DNA from: Streptomyces sp. MspMP-M5
GTDB lineage: Bacteria > Actinomycetota > Actinomycetes > Streptomycetales > Streptomycetaceae
DNA length: 64,000 nucleotides
Reading direction: 5' to 3'
Assembly (NCBI RefSeq): GCF_000373585.1
Contig: NZ_KB891892.1
Coordinates: forward strand, 38,408 to 102,407
Positions within the stretch are counted from its first letter, which is position 1. Each line of letters starts with the position of its first letter. Positions 17,128-26,404 of the stretch are shown here, one piece after another. The notes beneath the pieces were generated by a model. It did not search any database and had not been told where the DNA came from. It saw nothing but the letters and a program-made list of their open reading frames with translations. The position numbers and the translations under genes were made by a program.

Positions 17128-19155
17128 TCAGACGAGGCGCCAGGCGACGGCGTACGGCTGGGCGAACTGTGTGATGCGATGCGCGCGGACGACGACCTCG
17201 GCATCCCCGCTCGGGATGCCGGGCCAGCGGACCTGCTCGATGTTGTTGATCCGGTCGAAGCCGGAGTCCGTGCCCATGTTCCCGTGGCGTTCCTGTCCGC
17301 CCGCGCGGACGATCAGGTCGAGGTCGTTCTGCAGGGCGGGGCCGGGCGGATCCGTCCAGACCAGCGTGATCTTCAGCTCGTGGCCGTCGTCTTGCGGGAC
17401 GGTGAGGGCGAAGGTGCGCTCCTCGTCCTGGTCCAGCGCGTCCCCCTCGGTGAAGCCAGCATGGTCACCGGCGTCGGGCAGCACGACGGCCTGTGCCAGA
17501 TTGACCAGCCCGAAGCCGGAGTTGTTGTTCGGGGAAGGGCCGGCCTCGGAGGGGTTGTACTGGCCCGGCAGGTCGTCCGCCCCGTTGATCAACAGAGCCT
17601 TCATCAGTGCCGCGCTCGGATCGGGGGTGCCGTTCTTCACCAGGGCTTCCCGCAGTACCGCCACGCAGCCCGCGACCAGCGGCGTGGCCATGCTCGTACC
17701 GCTGTCGAAGAAGAACGCCGGATCGTCGGAGACTCCGAACACCGTGCTGAACTTGGCCGCACGCGAGTGGGTCGACAGGATCGACGTGCCGGGGGCGACG
17801 ACGTCGGGTGCGAAGCGGCCCTCCTGCGTGGGCCCCCGGCTGCTGAACGCCGCCATCCCGGCCGGGTTGTCCGCCTGCCGGTCGTCGTGGATCGGGTTGA
17901 CCGGGAAGGAGAACGAGCTCAACTGGCCGTAGGTCAGCGCGATGTCCGGGCGCCGGCTTTCACTGGCGCCGACGGTGATGCAGTTCTTGGCGGCGGCCGG
18001 TCCGCTGACGGAGGCGGGGCTGATCCGGCCGGTCCGGCCCAGATCGCGTCCGGCGTTGCCCGCGGCGAAGCAGATGACGAGGTTCTTGTGGTCCCAGACC
18101 ATCTGGTCGATCTCGGCCGACTGCTGGTTGTAGGGCAGCCCCGGCTGGGTCGGCCCCCATGAGTTGGTGTGGACCCGTGCCTCGTCCTCGGTGTACGGCG
18201 GCCCGAACAGGTCCTGCAGATCGGTCGGGATGCCGCCCAGTCCGCCGTTGTCGTCCAGAAGGGACTGCAGCACGAGCGTCGCCTCGGGCGCGGTGCCGTC
18301 GATGGCGCCGCCCATCGACGCGGACTGGCCGCTGCCGAGGACCGAACCGGCCACATGCGTGCCGTGGCCTTCCGGATCGTCGGTCTGGTCCGGGTCGGTG
18401 CGGCCGAGGGCGACCAGGCGCTTGACCCGGCCGTGGAACGCCGGGTGCACGTCCTGGGTGGAACCCTTGTCGAGGCCGGTGTCGGCGATGGCCACCACCT
18501 GTCCCGCGCCCCGGAACGGCGCGCCGTTGTGGGAGACCCGGGCGTGCAGCAGTGTCCCCGCGACGGAGTTGTAGAGCACCATGGTCGGGACTTCCTCGAC
18601 GTGCCGGATGTCGTCCAGGGAGGTCAGCGCGGCGAGGTTCTCCTCCGGCACCGTCATCCGCACCTTCCGGTGTCCGGCTTGGACGTCGCCGATGCCGACT
18701 CCGCCGGCCTGTGCGATCCGCTCCCGCACCTCGGCGGAGTCGGCATCGACGTCCTGGTGGAGGACGACATCGACGGTACGGGTGCGGGGCTCCGCCATCT
18801 CCAGCGGTTCGGCGAGCACCGCGACGCCCGGCCGCAGTCGGCCCGAGCGCAGCGACGGGGCGAGCTTGAAGCCCTTGAGATAGACATCCGCCCAGGCCAC
18901 GAACGGCAGGGCGCGAACGGCCGCCAGATCGGACGGCCGGTATCCGCATAGGTAGGTACTGTCCGGTACGTACTCGTGGATGACCACGCCGAGTGCCGTC
19001 AGCTGGTTCTTCTCCTCCGCGGACGGCACGTGCGTGGTCTGCACAAGCAGATAGTTTGATGCCGAAGCATCCTCCGAGACCAACTCTTCACTGGCCAGCT
19101 CTGCGGACTGGACCAGGGGGTCGATCGTCACGCCATTGATAGTGATGCGAGCCAC
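17128..19155 (-). CDS. S8 family (subtilisin-like) serine peptidase
   Basis: The 675-residue subtilase has the complete catalytic triad: Asp225 in VAIADTGLD, His264 in EGHGTHVAG, Ser488 in SGTSMATP, with oxyanion Asn367 in AAGNAG. About 200 residues precede the catalytic domain and look like a prodomain built of two inhibitor-I9-like halves. A beta-rich C-terminal domain of about 120 residues (LKITLVWTDPPGPALQNDLDLIV) matches the jelly-roll domain of KP-43-type subtilases. No signal peptide is present with either start. GTG 19155 is chosen because GGAG lies 6 nt upstream; TTG 19167 would add 4 residues. It is divergent from a VOC gene. Confidence 0.9.
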   Translation of the reverse strand: MARITINGVTIDPLVQSAELASEELVSEDASASNYLLVQTTHVPSAEEKNQLTALGVVIHEYVPDSTYLCGYRPSDLAAVRALPFVAWADVYLKGFKLAPSLRSGRLRPGVAVLAEPLEMAEPRTRTVDVVLHQDVDADSAEVRERIAQAGGVGIGDVQAGHRKVRMTVPEENLAALTSLDDIRHVEEVPTMVLYNSVAGTLLHARVSHNGAPFRGAGQVVAIADTGLDKGSTQDVHPAFHGRVKRLVALGRTDPDQTDDPEGHGTHVAGSVLGSGQSASMGGAIDGTAPEATLVLQSLLDDNGGLGGIPTDLQDLFGPPYTEDEARVHTNSWGPTQPGLPYNQQSAEIDQMVWDHKNLVICFAAGNAGRDLGRTGRISPASVSGPAAAKNCITVGASESRRPDIALTYGQLSSFSFPVNPIHDDRQADNPAGMAAFSSRGPTQEGRFAPDVVAPGTSILSTHSRAAKFSTVFGVSDDPAFFFDSGTSMATPLVAGCVAVLREALVKNGTPDPSAALMKALLINGADDLPGQYNPSEAGPSPNNNSGFGLVNLAQAVVLPDAGDHAGFTEGDALDQDEERTFALTVPQDDGHELKITLVWTDPPGPALQNDLDLIVRAGGQERHGNMGTDSGFDRINNIEQVRWPGIPSGDAEVVVRAHRITQFAQPYAVAWRLV

Positions 19156-19292
19156 GTCAAGCTCCAATTTTGTGCATGTACAAGTGGCTCCCTCTTCTCA
19201 CTATAGAAGCGATAGGGATGGCCGGCTCGGGGGACGAACCCCCACTGGATTCCCGCTTGTCCGTGCCCGATTCAACTTCTTGTCCGGCCCCT

Positions 19293-19335
19293 TGTGACGG
19301 GGAAATCCACTGGCTGTGACGGGAAATCCCACTGG
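19293..19335. repeat. 21-22 bp direct repeat in the divergent promoter region
   Basis: Two near-identical 21-nt copies, 22 bp apart (19293-19313 and 19315-19335; core word TGTGACGGG then AAATC then CACTGG), sit 35 bp upstream of the VOC start and about 140 bp from the protease start. They are candidate activator or repressor sites. A GGGGG-CCCCC hairpin near 19229 lies in the same gap. Confidence 0.5.
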
Positions 19336-19369
19336 ACAATCGCCGCGGGTCTGCCGGATAGTGCGCCGC

Positions 19370-19750
19370 ATGGCTTCTCGCGTGCGGCACCTCACCTTCG
19401 ACTGCTCCGACGCCTACCGCCTGGGACAGTTCTGGGCCGCCGTCCTGGACGGCTCGCTCGCCGACGACGACGCCCCCGGCGACCCCGAGGCCCTGGTCAC
19501 CGCCCCGGGCTCGGCGCTGCTCTTCCTCGCGGTGCCGGAGGACAAGGCCGTGAAGAACCGGCTGCATGTGGACCTGCAACCCCAGGACCGGTCCCGGGAC
19601 GAGGAGGTGGCCCGCGTCCTCGCCCTGGGGGCCACGCTGGTGGCCGATCACCGCAGGCTCGACGGCACGGGCTGGGTGACCCTGGCCGACCCCGAGGGCA
19701 ACGAGTTCTGCGTCGAACGCAGCGCCGCCGAGCGGGTGCAGCATCTCTGA
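19370..19750 (+). CDS. VOC (glyoxalase/bleomycin-resistance fold) protein
   Basis: The 126-residue protein has one vicinal-oxygen-chelate module pair: VRHLTFDCSDAYRLGQFWAAVLDG at the start, NRLHVDLQPQD in the middle and VTLADPEGNEFCVER at the end, typical of the glyoxalase-like family common in actinomycetes. His and Glu positions that could bind a metal are present (His in LHVDL, Glu in EFCVE). The substrate is unknown. ATG 19370 is preferred over an in-frame start at 19316 on family length. It is monocistronic and divergent from the S8 protease gene. Confidence 0.82.
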   Translation: MASRVRHLTFDCSDAYRLGQFWAAVLDGSLADDDAPGDPEALVTAPGSALLFLAVPEDKAVKNRLHVDLQPQDRSRDEEVARVLALGATLVADHRRLDGTGWVTLADPEGNEFCVERSAAERVQHL

Positions 19751-20029
19751 TCCGATATCCCTGATCTGATCCGTGCACGGTCCGGTCGTCCTGCCCCAAC
19801 ACCGCTTCCCCGGGCCGACGTTGTGCGACCCGCGGCGCTTCGGTCGCCCACGGCCGGCCGATGCTGGAGAAGGGCATCCACCACTGTCCGCCCGAGGCGC
19901 GGGTCCGCGCCGCGCCGGGCCGTTCGGATTCCGTTAGGGAACCGGCCCCGGTGCGCACACGCTGCCGGGCCGGGCGCCACCGTGGAGCGGCGGGCCCCGA
20001 TCGACGGGGTGCAGAAGGGGAGGTCCGTG

Positions 20030-20119
20030 GTGAGCGCGGAGCACATCGTGGGGGTGCTGGTGGCGGTGGCACTGGTGGGGCTGCTGGTGGCCGGCGTCAA
20101 GTTCCCGGACCGGTTCTGA
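20030..20119 (+). CDS. Orphan KdpF-like single-span peptide
   Basis: The 29-residue peptide starts with SAEHIVGVLVAVALVG and ends with FPDRF. This is close in pattern to KdpF (SAEN-IGL-hydrophobic-FPE-KF/RF), the peptide that stabilises the KdpFABC potassium pump. GTG 20030 or the adjoining GTG 20027 is the start, with GGGGAGG just upstream. No kdpA, kdpB or kdpC follows; the next gene is a CPA1 antiporter on the other strand. A genuine kdpF copy exists at 27567-27656. It may be a relic of a second kdp operon or a small regulator of another transporter. The 279 bp before it shows no other gene. Confidence 0.6.
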   Translation: MSAEHIVGVLVAVALVGLLVAGVKFPDRF

Positions 20120-20195
20120 GTTTGCGGCAGGCCGTCGGGGTGTGGCGGCCGGATCGTGGTTGGGGCGCGGGCCGCGGTGACCACCGGGCGGGTGG

Positions 20196-21764
20196 TCAGT
20201 CCTCGCCCAGTCCGGCCTCTTCGAGGTCGAGGCCGCGCTGCAGCCGGCGCCGGGTGGTGTCGCTGATGTGGTGTTCCGCGTACAGCCGTTGGAGCTGGGT
20301 GGATTCGGCGGCTATCACGGTGCGGCGCAGTTCCCGGTAGGTGGCGGCCGAGGCCCAGGTGGACGGCGTGGTGTCGTCGTCCTGGTCGGCGTCGGCCTGG
20401 TCCAGGCGGGCCAGCAGACCGCGGCGCAGCTGGTCGAGCAGCGCGGTGGGTGCGGCCTCGGCCCCCTCCAACTCGTCCAGGCAGGCCAGGCCCGCCTTGG
20501 CGAGTCCGGCGCGGGCGCGGGCCTCTTCGCGGGCGGTGTGCTCCGGCTCCAGCGCGATCCCGGACCAGCGGACGACCGGCGCGAGGGTGAAGCCCTGTAG
20601 GACGAGGGTGAAGACGACCACACCGGTGGTCAGCACCAGGACCAGCGGGCGGTGCGGCAGCGGGCTGCCGTCGCCGGCGGCCAGCGGGATGGACAGCGCG
20701 GCGGCCAGCGGCATCACCCCGCGGGTGCCGGCCCAGGAGACCACCGCCGGGATGCGCCAGGTGACCGTGCCGTTGCCGCGGCGGCGTTGCATGACGGCGG
20801 AGAGCGGTAGCACCCCCAGCATCCGCACGGCGATCACGGTGCCGGCCACCGCGAGGACGCCCAGTGGCCAGGCGTGGTCGTAGGAGTTCAACTGGTGGAC
20901 GAGTGCCGGGAGTTCCAGCCCTATCAGGGCGAAGACGACGCTCTCCAGCAGGAACACCACCGTGCCGTAGACGGCGTGCACCTGGAGCCGGATGGTGGCG
21001 TTGGTGAGCCGGTGTCCGGTGCTGCCCAGCACCACCCCCGCGACCACCACCGCGGTGACGCCGGAGGCGTGCAGATCCTCGGCCAGGACGTACGAGGCGT
21101 ACGGGGTGACGAGGGCGATCACCGTTTCCAGGATCGGGTCCTCGGTACGCCGCCGGATCAGCGCCACCAGGGCCGCGACGGCGCCGCCGACCAGCGCCCC
21201 ACCGCCGCCCAGGACCAGGAACTGGCCGCCGGCCGACGGCAGGGTGACCGCATGGGCGGCGATCGCGGTGCCCACCGCCACCTTGAAGAGCACCAGGCTG
21301 GTGGCGTCGTTGAACAGGCTCTCGGACTGGACCAGGACCTGTATCCGCGGCGGCAGCGCGATCTTGCGGCCGAGTGCCGTCACGGCGACCGGATCGGTGC
21401 TGGCCAGCACGGCGCCCAGCACGAACGCCATGGTGGGGGAGAGCGGGGTGACCGCGGCCGCCACGGCCCCGACGGCGGCCGCGGTGGCCAGCACCAGACC
21501 GAAGGCGAGCACCGTCACCGGCTGCCACACCACGCGCAGTTCGCGCCAGGGGATCTCCTCGGCGGAGGCGTACAGCAGCGGCGGCAGCACCACCACGCTG
21601 ATCACTTCGGGCGCCACCTGGACGTCCCGGAGCCAGGGCAACAGCCCGACGAGCAGCCCGCCGACGACCAGCAGGGAGGGGGCGGGAATGCGCCAGTGGC
21701 GGGCGCCGGTGGCCACCAACGTGGCGAACACGACGAGGAGGAGAATGGCAGTAAGGTCGGTCAC
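20196..21764 (-). CDS. CPA1 family Na+/H+ antiporter
   Basis: The 522-residue protein has about 12 hydrophobic spans followed by a 110-residue cytoplasmic tail. Within the membrane part are the family motifs LASTDPVAV (ion-binding Asp), SLFNDATSLVLF and SWAGTRGVMPLA, which identify monovalent cation/proton antiporters of the NhaP/CPA1 type that export Na+ or K+ in exchange for protons. Start GTG 21764 is preceded by GAGAGACGAG. It sits in a region with kdp-derived genes, which suggests a role in K+/Na+/pH homeostasis. The Asp/Glu-rich tail (EADQDDDT) is probably regulatory. Confidence 0.9.
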   Translation of the reverse strand: MTDLTAILLLVVFATLVATGARHWRIPAPSLLVVGGLLVGLLPWLRDVQVAPEVISVVVLPPLLYASAEEIPWRELRVVWQPVTVLAFGLVLATAAAVGAVAAAVTPLSPTMAFVLGAVLASTDPVAVTALGRKIALPPRIQVLVQSESLFNDATSLVLFKVAVGTAIAAHAVTLPSAGGQFLVLGGGGALVGGAVAALVALIRRRTEDPILETVIALVTPYASYVLAEDLHASGVTAVVVAGVVLGSTGHRLTNATIRLQVHAVYGTVVFLLESVVFALIGLELPALVHQLNSYDHAWPLGVLAVAGTVIAVRMLGVLPLSAVMQRRRGNGTVTWRIPAVVSWAGTRGVMPLAAALSIPLAAGDGSPLPHRPLVLVLTTGVVVFTLVLQGFTLAPVVRWSGIALEPEHTAREEARARAGLAKAGLACLDELEGAEAAPTALLDQLRRGLLARLDQADADQDDDTTPSTWASAATYRELRRTVIAAESTQLQRLYAEHHISDTTRRRLQRGLDLEEAGLGED

Positions 21765-21944
21765 GCGCTCGTCTCTCGATGGCTCCGGCTGTTGTTGAAC
21801 CGCCGCCGACCAGACTTCCCGGCACTCCGGCTCAAAACTTACCGCGTCTTACCGACTCTTAGCGCGTTGCTGCCACAGTTTCCACGCCCCGCGGTGCCCG
21901 AAGGCGGGGGCGCGGCCGTTGCGTGGCCCTCGCCCAAGGCGCGG

Positions 21945-22358
21945 CTACGCAACCGTCATCAGGAGCAGCGACAGCAGCAGGACGATCGCGCCGCCGACGA
22001 CGAAGGCCCGTTCCAGGCCCAGGTGTTCCCGGCCCTGGACGACGACGGTCCGCGGATCGGCCGGGTCGTAGCGCAGGAGCACGCGGTCGCCGTCGGCGAG
22101 TGGACGCCGGCGGGTCGGCGCCACGGGGCAGACGATCTCCAGCACGCGCTCGTCGTCGGTCACGAACTGGAGCAGCGGACGAGGCCGGCCCGCCCCGTCG
22201 GAGGCCCGGCCCGGGGGCTGCTTGACCAGGGCCGCCACGCACACTCCGGTCCGCTGCACCCGTCGCACCTGCCGGAGCCCGAACACCCCGGCCAGCATGC
22301 CGAGCAGCCCGCCGAACGCGGCGATCCCCGCCAGCACGGCCACCGCGCCCGTATCCAT
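21945..22358 (-). CDS. DUF3592 domain membrane protein
   Basis: The 137-residue protein has one N-terminal span (AVLAGIAAFGGLLGMLAGVFGL), a central beta-rich extracytoplasmic or cytosolic domain with VKQPPGRASDG and the DUF3592 signature GDRVLLRYDPADPRTVVVQGR, and one C-terminal span (FVVGGAIVLLLSLLLMTVA). Function is unknown for the family. ATG 22358 has AAGGAG 6 nt upstream. It follows kdpD on the same strand after 72 bp and could be co-transcribed with it. Confidence 0.8.
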   Translation of the reverse strand: MDTGAVAVLAGIAAFGGLLGMLAGVFGLRQVRRVQRTGVCVAALVKQPPGRASDGAGRPRPLLQFVTDDERVLEIVCPVAPTRRRPLADGDRVLLRYDPADPRTVVVQGREHLGLERAFVVGGAIVLLLSLLLMTVA

Positions 22359-22430
22359 CGACGCTCCTTCCTCCGGACGTGCTGCTTCGGATGCGCTGCT
22401 CGGGATGCGCTGTGCCCGGTCTCGCGTGGA

Positions 22431-24971
22431 TCAGCCGAGTCCCACGGCTTCCACCGCCGCGTCCGGTGCCGCCGTGGCGGGCAGGGAGAGGACCATGGTC
22501 AGCCCGCCGCCCGGGGTGTCCTCGGGGTCGAGGGTGCCGCCCATTGCCTCGGCCAGGCCCCGGGAGAGCGCGAGGCCCAGTCCCAGGCCGCTGGTGTTGT
22601 CGCGGTCGCCCAGCCGCTGGAACGGCACGAAGATCCGCTCCCGGTCCTCCGGCGGCAGTCCGGGGCCCTCGTCGACGACCCGCAGTTCGACGCGTCGGCC
22701 CAGGGAACTGGCGGTGATCAGCACCCGCTGCCCCGCGTCGGAGTGGCGCACCGCGTTGGTGACGAGGTTGGCGACGACCCGTTCCAGGAGCGGTGGGTCG
22801 GCGAGGACGTCGCTGACCTCCGCCAGGCCCTGGGACTCGATCCGTACCGGGGACGCGGCCAGGGTGGACAGGGCCATCGGCAGGACGTCGGCGAAGGCGG
22901 TGGGCTGGAGGTTCAGGGCGAGCGCGCCGGCGCGGAGCCGGCTCATGTCCAGGAGGTTGTCGACCAGGCGGTTGAGCTGGATGAGCGAGTCCTCTGCGGT
23001 GGCCAGCAGTTCCTCGCGTTCGGCCGGGGTGAAGTTCACGTCCGCGCTGCGCAGGGAGCTGATCGCGGCGCGTCCGCCGGCCAGGGGCGTCCGCAGGTCG
23101 TGGCTGACCGCGGCCAGCAGCGCGGTGCGCAGCCGGTCCGCCGCCTTGACGGGTTCGACCTCGGCGGCGGCCTCCGTCAGCCGGGCGTGGTCGAGGGCGG
23201 CGGCCAGGTGGGCGGCGAATGCGGTCAGCACCCGGTGTTCGGAGGCGGGCAGCCGGCGGCCGCGGAGGACCAGGACGCGGTCCGGTCCGGCCGGCACCTT
23301 CACCAGGCCGTCGCTCTCTTCATCGGCGTCGGAGTCGAGGTCGGTACGCGGGACGAGTTCGGCGGACGTCATGCCGAACGTCTCGCGGGTCCGCTCCAGC
23401 AGCACCGACACCCCCTGCTCGCCACGCAGGATGGTGCCGGCCATGGACGACAGCGTCTCGGCCTCCGCGGTGGCGCTGGCGGCCCGCCGGGACAGCCGCA
23501 GGGAGCGGTCCACCAGGGCCGCGACGGTCACCGCGACCAGTGCGAAGACGGCGAGCGCCAGCGCGTTGTTGGGCTCGGTGATGGTGAACTCGCCGCTGGG
23601 CGGGATGAAATAGTAGTTGAGCAGCAGCGAGGCGGTGAGCGAGGCGAGCAGTGCGGAGACCACGCCGCCGAGGCAGGCCACGCCGACGACGGTCACGAGG
23701 AAGAGCAGGGCCTCGCTCGTCAGGTTGAGGGCGCCCCGGGTATGGGTGAGGACGGTGGTCAGGAGGAAGGGGAGGACGAGGCCGGCCATCGGGCCCGCGA
23801 CGCGCCGGGAGTGCGGCAGCTGCCGGCCGGGCATCGCCAACCGGCGCCCGCGGCCCGCCCGTTCGTGGGTGACCATGTGGACGTCGATGTCGCCGGACAG
23901 CTCGACGGTGTCCTCGCCGATGCCGCGCGGCGCCACCAGACGGGACAGCCAGCTGCGGCGGCTGGTGCCCAGGACGAGCTGGGTGGCGTTCTCGGCGCGG
24001 GCGAAGTCCAGCAGCGCGGCGGGCACATGGTCGCCGACAACGGAGTGGTAGCTGCCGCCCAGCTTCTCCACCAGGGCGCGCTGCTTGGCGAGCGCGGCGG
24101 GGGAGGCGTAGGCGAGACCGTCGCTGCGGGCGACGTGGACGGCCAGCAGGTCGCCACCGGAAGAGCGGCCCGCGATCCGCTCCGCGCGGCGGATCAGCGT
24201 CTCGCCCTCCGGGCCGCCGGTGAGGGCCACCACCACGCGTTCGCGGGTCTCCCAGACGGTGCCGATGCCGTGCTCGGACCGGTACCTCTGGAGGGCCTCG
24301 TCCACCCGGCCTGCGACCCACAGCAGTGCCAGCTCCCGAAGGGCCGTCAGATTCCCGATGCGGAAGTAGTGCGCGAGCGCGGCGTCGACCTTCTCGGGCC
24401 GGTAGATGTTGCCGTGCGCCATGCGTCGGCGCAGCGCCTCGGCGGGCATGTCCACCAGCTCGATCTGGTCGGCGCGGCGGACCACCTCGTCCGGTACGGT
24501 CTCCCGCTGCGGGACCCCGGTGATCTTCTCCACCACGTCGTTGAGCGACTCCAGGTGCTGGACGTTGACGGTGGTGACCACGTCGATGCCGGCGGCCAGC
24601 AGCTCGTCGATGTCCTGCCAGCGCTTGGCGTTGCGGCCGCCGGGCACATTGGTGTGCGGCAGTTCGTCGACGAGGGCGACCGCGGGGCGGCGGGCGAGGA
24701 CGGCGTCCAGGTCCAGCTCGGTGAAGGTCGTGCCGCGGTAGGAGCGGTGCAGCCGCGGGACGACCTCCAGCCCCGCGAGCTGTTCCTCGGTGTGCCGCCG
24801 GCCGTGGCACTCGGCATACGCCACGACCACGTCCGTGCCGCGCCGCAGCCGCCGGCGCCCCTCGTCCAGCATCCGGTACGTCTTGCCGACGCCGGGCGCC
24901 GCGCCGAGGAACACCTTGAGCTTCCCCGGGCGTGCGTCCGGTGCCTCGGCCGCGACCCCTTTCGGCGCCAC
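22431..24971 (-). CDS. kdpD: KdpD-type sensor histidine kinase
   Basis: The 846-residue protein has full KdpD architecture. The N-terminal KdpD domain has Walker A GAAPGVGKT (23-31). A universal-stress-protein-like domain is at about 250-370, and four membrane spans of the DUF4118 module at about 400-490. A GAF-like linker, a HisKA domain with AVSHDLRTPLAG (phospho-acceptor His about 624) and a C-terminal ATPase domain follow. KdpD senses K+ limitation or osmotic stress and normally phosphorylates KdpE to switch on kdpFABC. Here no KdpE, KdpB or KdpC gene is adjacent. GTG 24971 is chosen for its GGGAGGGG site; ATG 25052 and 24992 are in frame but lack one. Confidence 0.92.
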   Translation of the reverse strand: MAPKGVAAEAPDARPGKLKVFLGAAPGVGKTYRMLDEGRRRLRRGTDVVVAYAECHGRRHTEEQLAGLEVVPRLHRSYRGTTFTELDLDAVLARRPAVALVDELPHTNVPGGRNAKRWQDIDELLAAGIDVVTTVNVQHLESLNDVVEKITGVPQRETVPDEVVRRADQIELVDMPAEALRRRMAHGNIYRPEKVDAALAHYFRIGNLTALRELALLWVAGRVDEALQRYRSEHGIGTVWETRERVVVALTGGPEGETLIRRAERIAGRSSGGDLLAVHVARSDGLAYASPAALAKQRALVEKLGGSYHSVVGDHVPAALLDFARAENATQLVLGTSRRSWLSRLVAPRGIGEDTVELSGDIDVHMVTHERAGRGRRLAMPGRQLPHSRRVAGPMAGLVLPFLLTTVLTHTRGALNLTSEALLFLVTVVGVACLGGVVSALLASLTASLLLNYYFIPPSGEFTITEPNNALALAVFALVAVTVAALVDRSLRLSRRAASATAEAETLSSMAGTILRGEQGVSVLLERTRETFGMTSAELVPRTDLDSDADEESDGLVKVPAGPDRVLVLRGRRLPASEHRVLTAFAAHLAAALDHARLTEAAAEVEPVKAADRLRTALLAAVSHDLRTPLAGGRAAISSLRSADVNFTPAEREELLATAEDSLIQLNRLVDNLLDMSRLRAGALALNLQPTAFADVLPMALSTLAASPVRIESQGLAEVSDVLADPPLLERVVANLVTNAVRHSDAGQRVLITASSLGRRVELRVVDEGPGLPPEDRERIFVPFQRLGDRDNTSGLGLGLALSRGLAEAMGGTLDPEDTPGGGLTMVLSLPATAAPDAAVEAVGLG

Positions 24972-25170
24972 CGACAGCCCCTCCCTCGCCATTGCGGTAC
25001 GACCCCACGGCGCCTGGTTCGGCGAGGGGACCTCGGGCGGCCGAGCGGACATGGGTTGCGTGCCATGGTCACACCGCCTCGGCCGTCGCGCGGCGGAACG
25101 CGGCGATGTTGACGTTTTCCTGATCCGGGCAGCTCAGAGCGCCCGCCGACCGTGGAAATCTGACGTGGCG

Positions 25171-25401
25171 TCAGTGCGGACCGCGGCGGCGTACGTCGAG
25201 CAGCAGCGCGCCGGCGAATCCGGTCATCAGCAGCACTCCCAGCAGCGCGGCCAGCGCCCCACCGGACACGGCACCGGCCAGCAGCACGGCCAGGCCGATC
25301 AGCAGCGCCGCCACCACGGAGGCGGCGATCTTCCAGTCGTCGCCGATGAGGAACGCGTACCAGAAGCGGGCGAAGGCCCTGGCGAGGGCGGGGATGTTCA
25401 C
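25171..25401 (-). CDS. Small two-span membrane protein coupled to the COG4280 gene
   Basis: The 76-residue product has an amphipathic N-terminus (ARAFARFWYAFLIGDDWKIA) and two hydrophobic spans ending in a basic tail, LLLDVRRRGPH. Its GTG start overlaps the stop of the upstream gene in a GTGA, and GGAGGG precedes it, so it is translationally coupled to the COG4280-type protein and may be a subunit of it. Similar small proteins occur in actinomycetes, but the family has no described function that I know. Confidence 0.75.
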   Translation of the reverse strand: MNIPALARAFARFWYAFLIGDDWKIAASVVAALLIGLAVLLAGAVSGGALAALLGVLLMTGFAGALLLDVRRRGPH

Positions 25402-26195
25402 GGGGCCCTCCGGACGCGTGCGGCGGGGTGCGGACGGGTGCGGGCGGCGACCGCGGGCGCGGCCCGGACCAGCAGGCGGCTGACGGCGAACCAGGCCGCG
25501 ATCAGCACCGGGATCGCCCAGTCGCCGCCGTACCACGCGATGCTCTGCCCGCCGGGTGCGAAGACGCCGAGGCCGGCCACCGCCCAGTACGTGCCGAAGC
25601 CGGTCAGCAGCAGTCCGACGCCGTACTTGAGGGTGTGCTCGGGGACGCGGGAGAGGGGGCGGTGGGCGAGGAACCCGGCGACCGCCACACAGATCGCCGC
25701 GGCGGCCGCGGTGGCGGCGGCCACCGGGAGGTCGTGGGCACTGGTCCCGAAGGTGATCACGATGAAGACGATCTCCACGCCCTCCAGGAAGACGCCCTTG
25801 AGCGTGACGGTGAACGCGAACCAGTCCAGGCCGAGGCGGGTGGTCCCGTCCGCGCGGCGGGCCGCGGAGGTCTGCGCGGCGAAGGCCGCGTCCTCGTCGC
25901 GCCGCGACCGTAGACCGGCGCCGCGCAGCACCGCCTTGCGCAGCCACTGCAGGCCGAAGACCAGCAGCAGGGTGCCGACGGTCAACTGGAGGGCGGCCCT
26001 GGGCAGCCAGGTGGCCAGCGCGTAGCCCGCCGCGGCGGTGAAGGCCGCCAGGGCCGTGGCGGCCGCCACGGTGCCGGCCCAGGCGGACCGCCAGCCCCGG
26101 GTCACGCCCATCGCCATGACGATGGTCAGCGCCTCCACCGCCTCCACCACCGAGGCGAGGAAGACCGCCGCCACCAGTCCGTATGTCGCGCCCAT
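25398..26195 (-). CDS. COG4280-type multispan membrane protein
   Basis: The 265-residue protein has about 7 membrane spans. It carries paired acidic motifs inside the membrane part, VVEAVEALTIVMAMG near the N-terminus and FLEGVEIVFIVITFG in the middle. These recall the internally duplicated E-G-x-E motifs of cation transporters such as FTR1 and GDT1, although I cannot assign it to either. ATG 26195 is selected for its GGAGG 7 nt upstream. It may transport a divalent metal; the small coupled protein downstream may assist it. Confidence 0.75.
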   Translation of the reverse strand: MGATYGLVAAVFLASVVEAVEALTIVMAMGVTRGWRSAWAGTVAAATALAAFTAAAGYALATWLPRAALQLTVGTLLLVFGLQWLRKAVLRGAGLRSRRDEDAAFAAQTSAARRADGTTRLGLDWFAFTVTLKGVFLEGVEIVFIVITFGTSAHDLPVAAATAAAAAICVAVAGFLAHRPLSRVPEHTLKYGVGLLLTGFGTYWAVAGLGVFAPGGQSIAWYGGDWAIPVLIAAWFAVSRLLVRAAPAVAARTRPHPAARVRRAP

Positions 26196-26404
26196 CCAGG
26201 CGCCTCCTCCCACAGGACGGTGCCAGCCCAGGATGCCGGACACCGGCCGTCCGCCCCAGTGGTCCGGCCACCCCGCGTGGCGCGTCTCCGGCCTCCATGG
26301 ACCGAACACCCGGGCTCCGCCGTCGTCAAGGCTCCGTCAAAGCAGGAGCGCAATGCTCCGAAAACGGGTACTGCCGATTACACCGGAGTTGGAGGTGAGC
26401 TTCC

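Noticed and set aside
19225..19245. GGGGG-ACGAA-CCCCC hairpin as a terminator
   Set aside because: It lies upstream of both neighbouring genes, not downstream of any, so a terminator role is unsupported.
20874..25112. A 1412-codon open frame on the plus strand opposite the antiporter, DUF3592 and kdpD genes
   Set aside because: It is antisense to three genes with clear domains, has Gln/Gly/Arg/His-rich composition typical of shadow frames in very GC-rich DNA, and shows no family motif.
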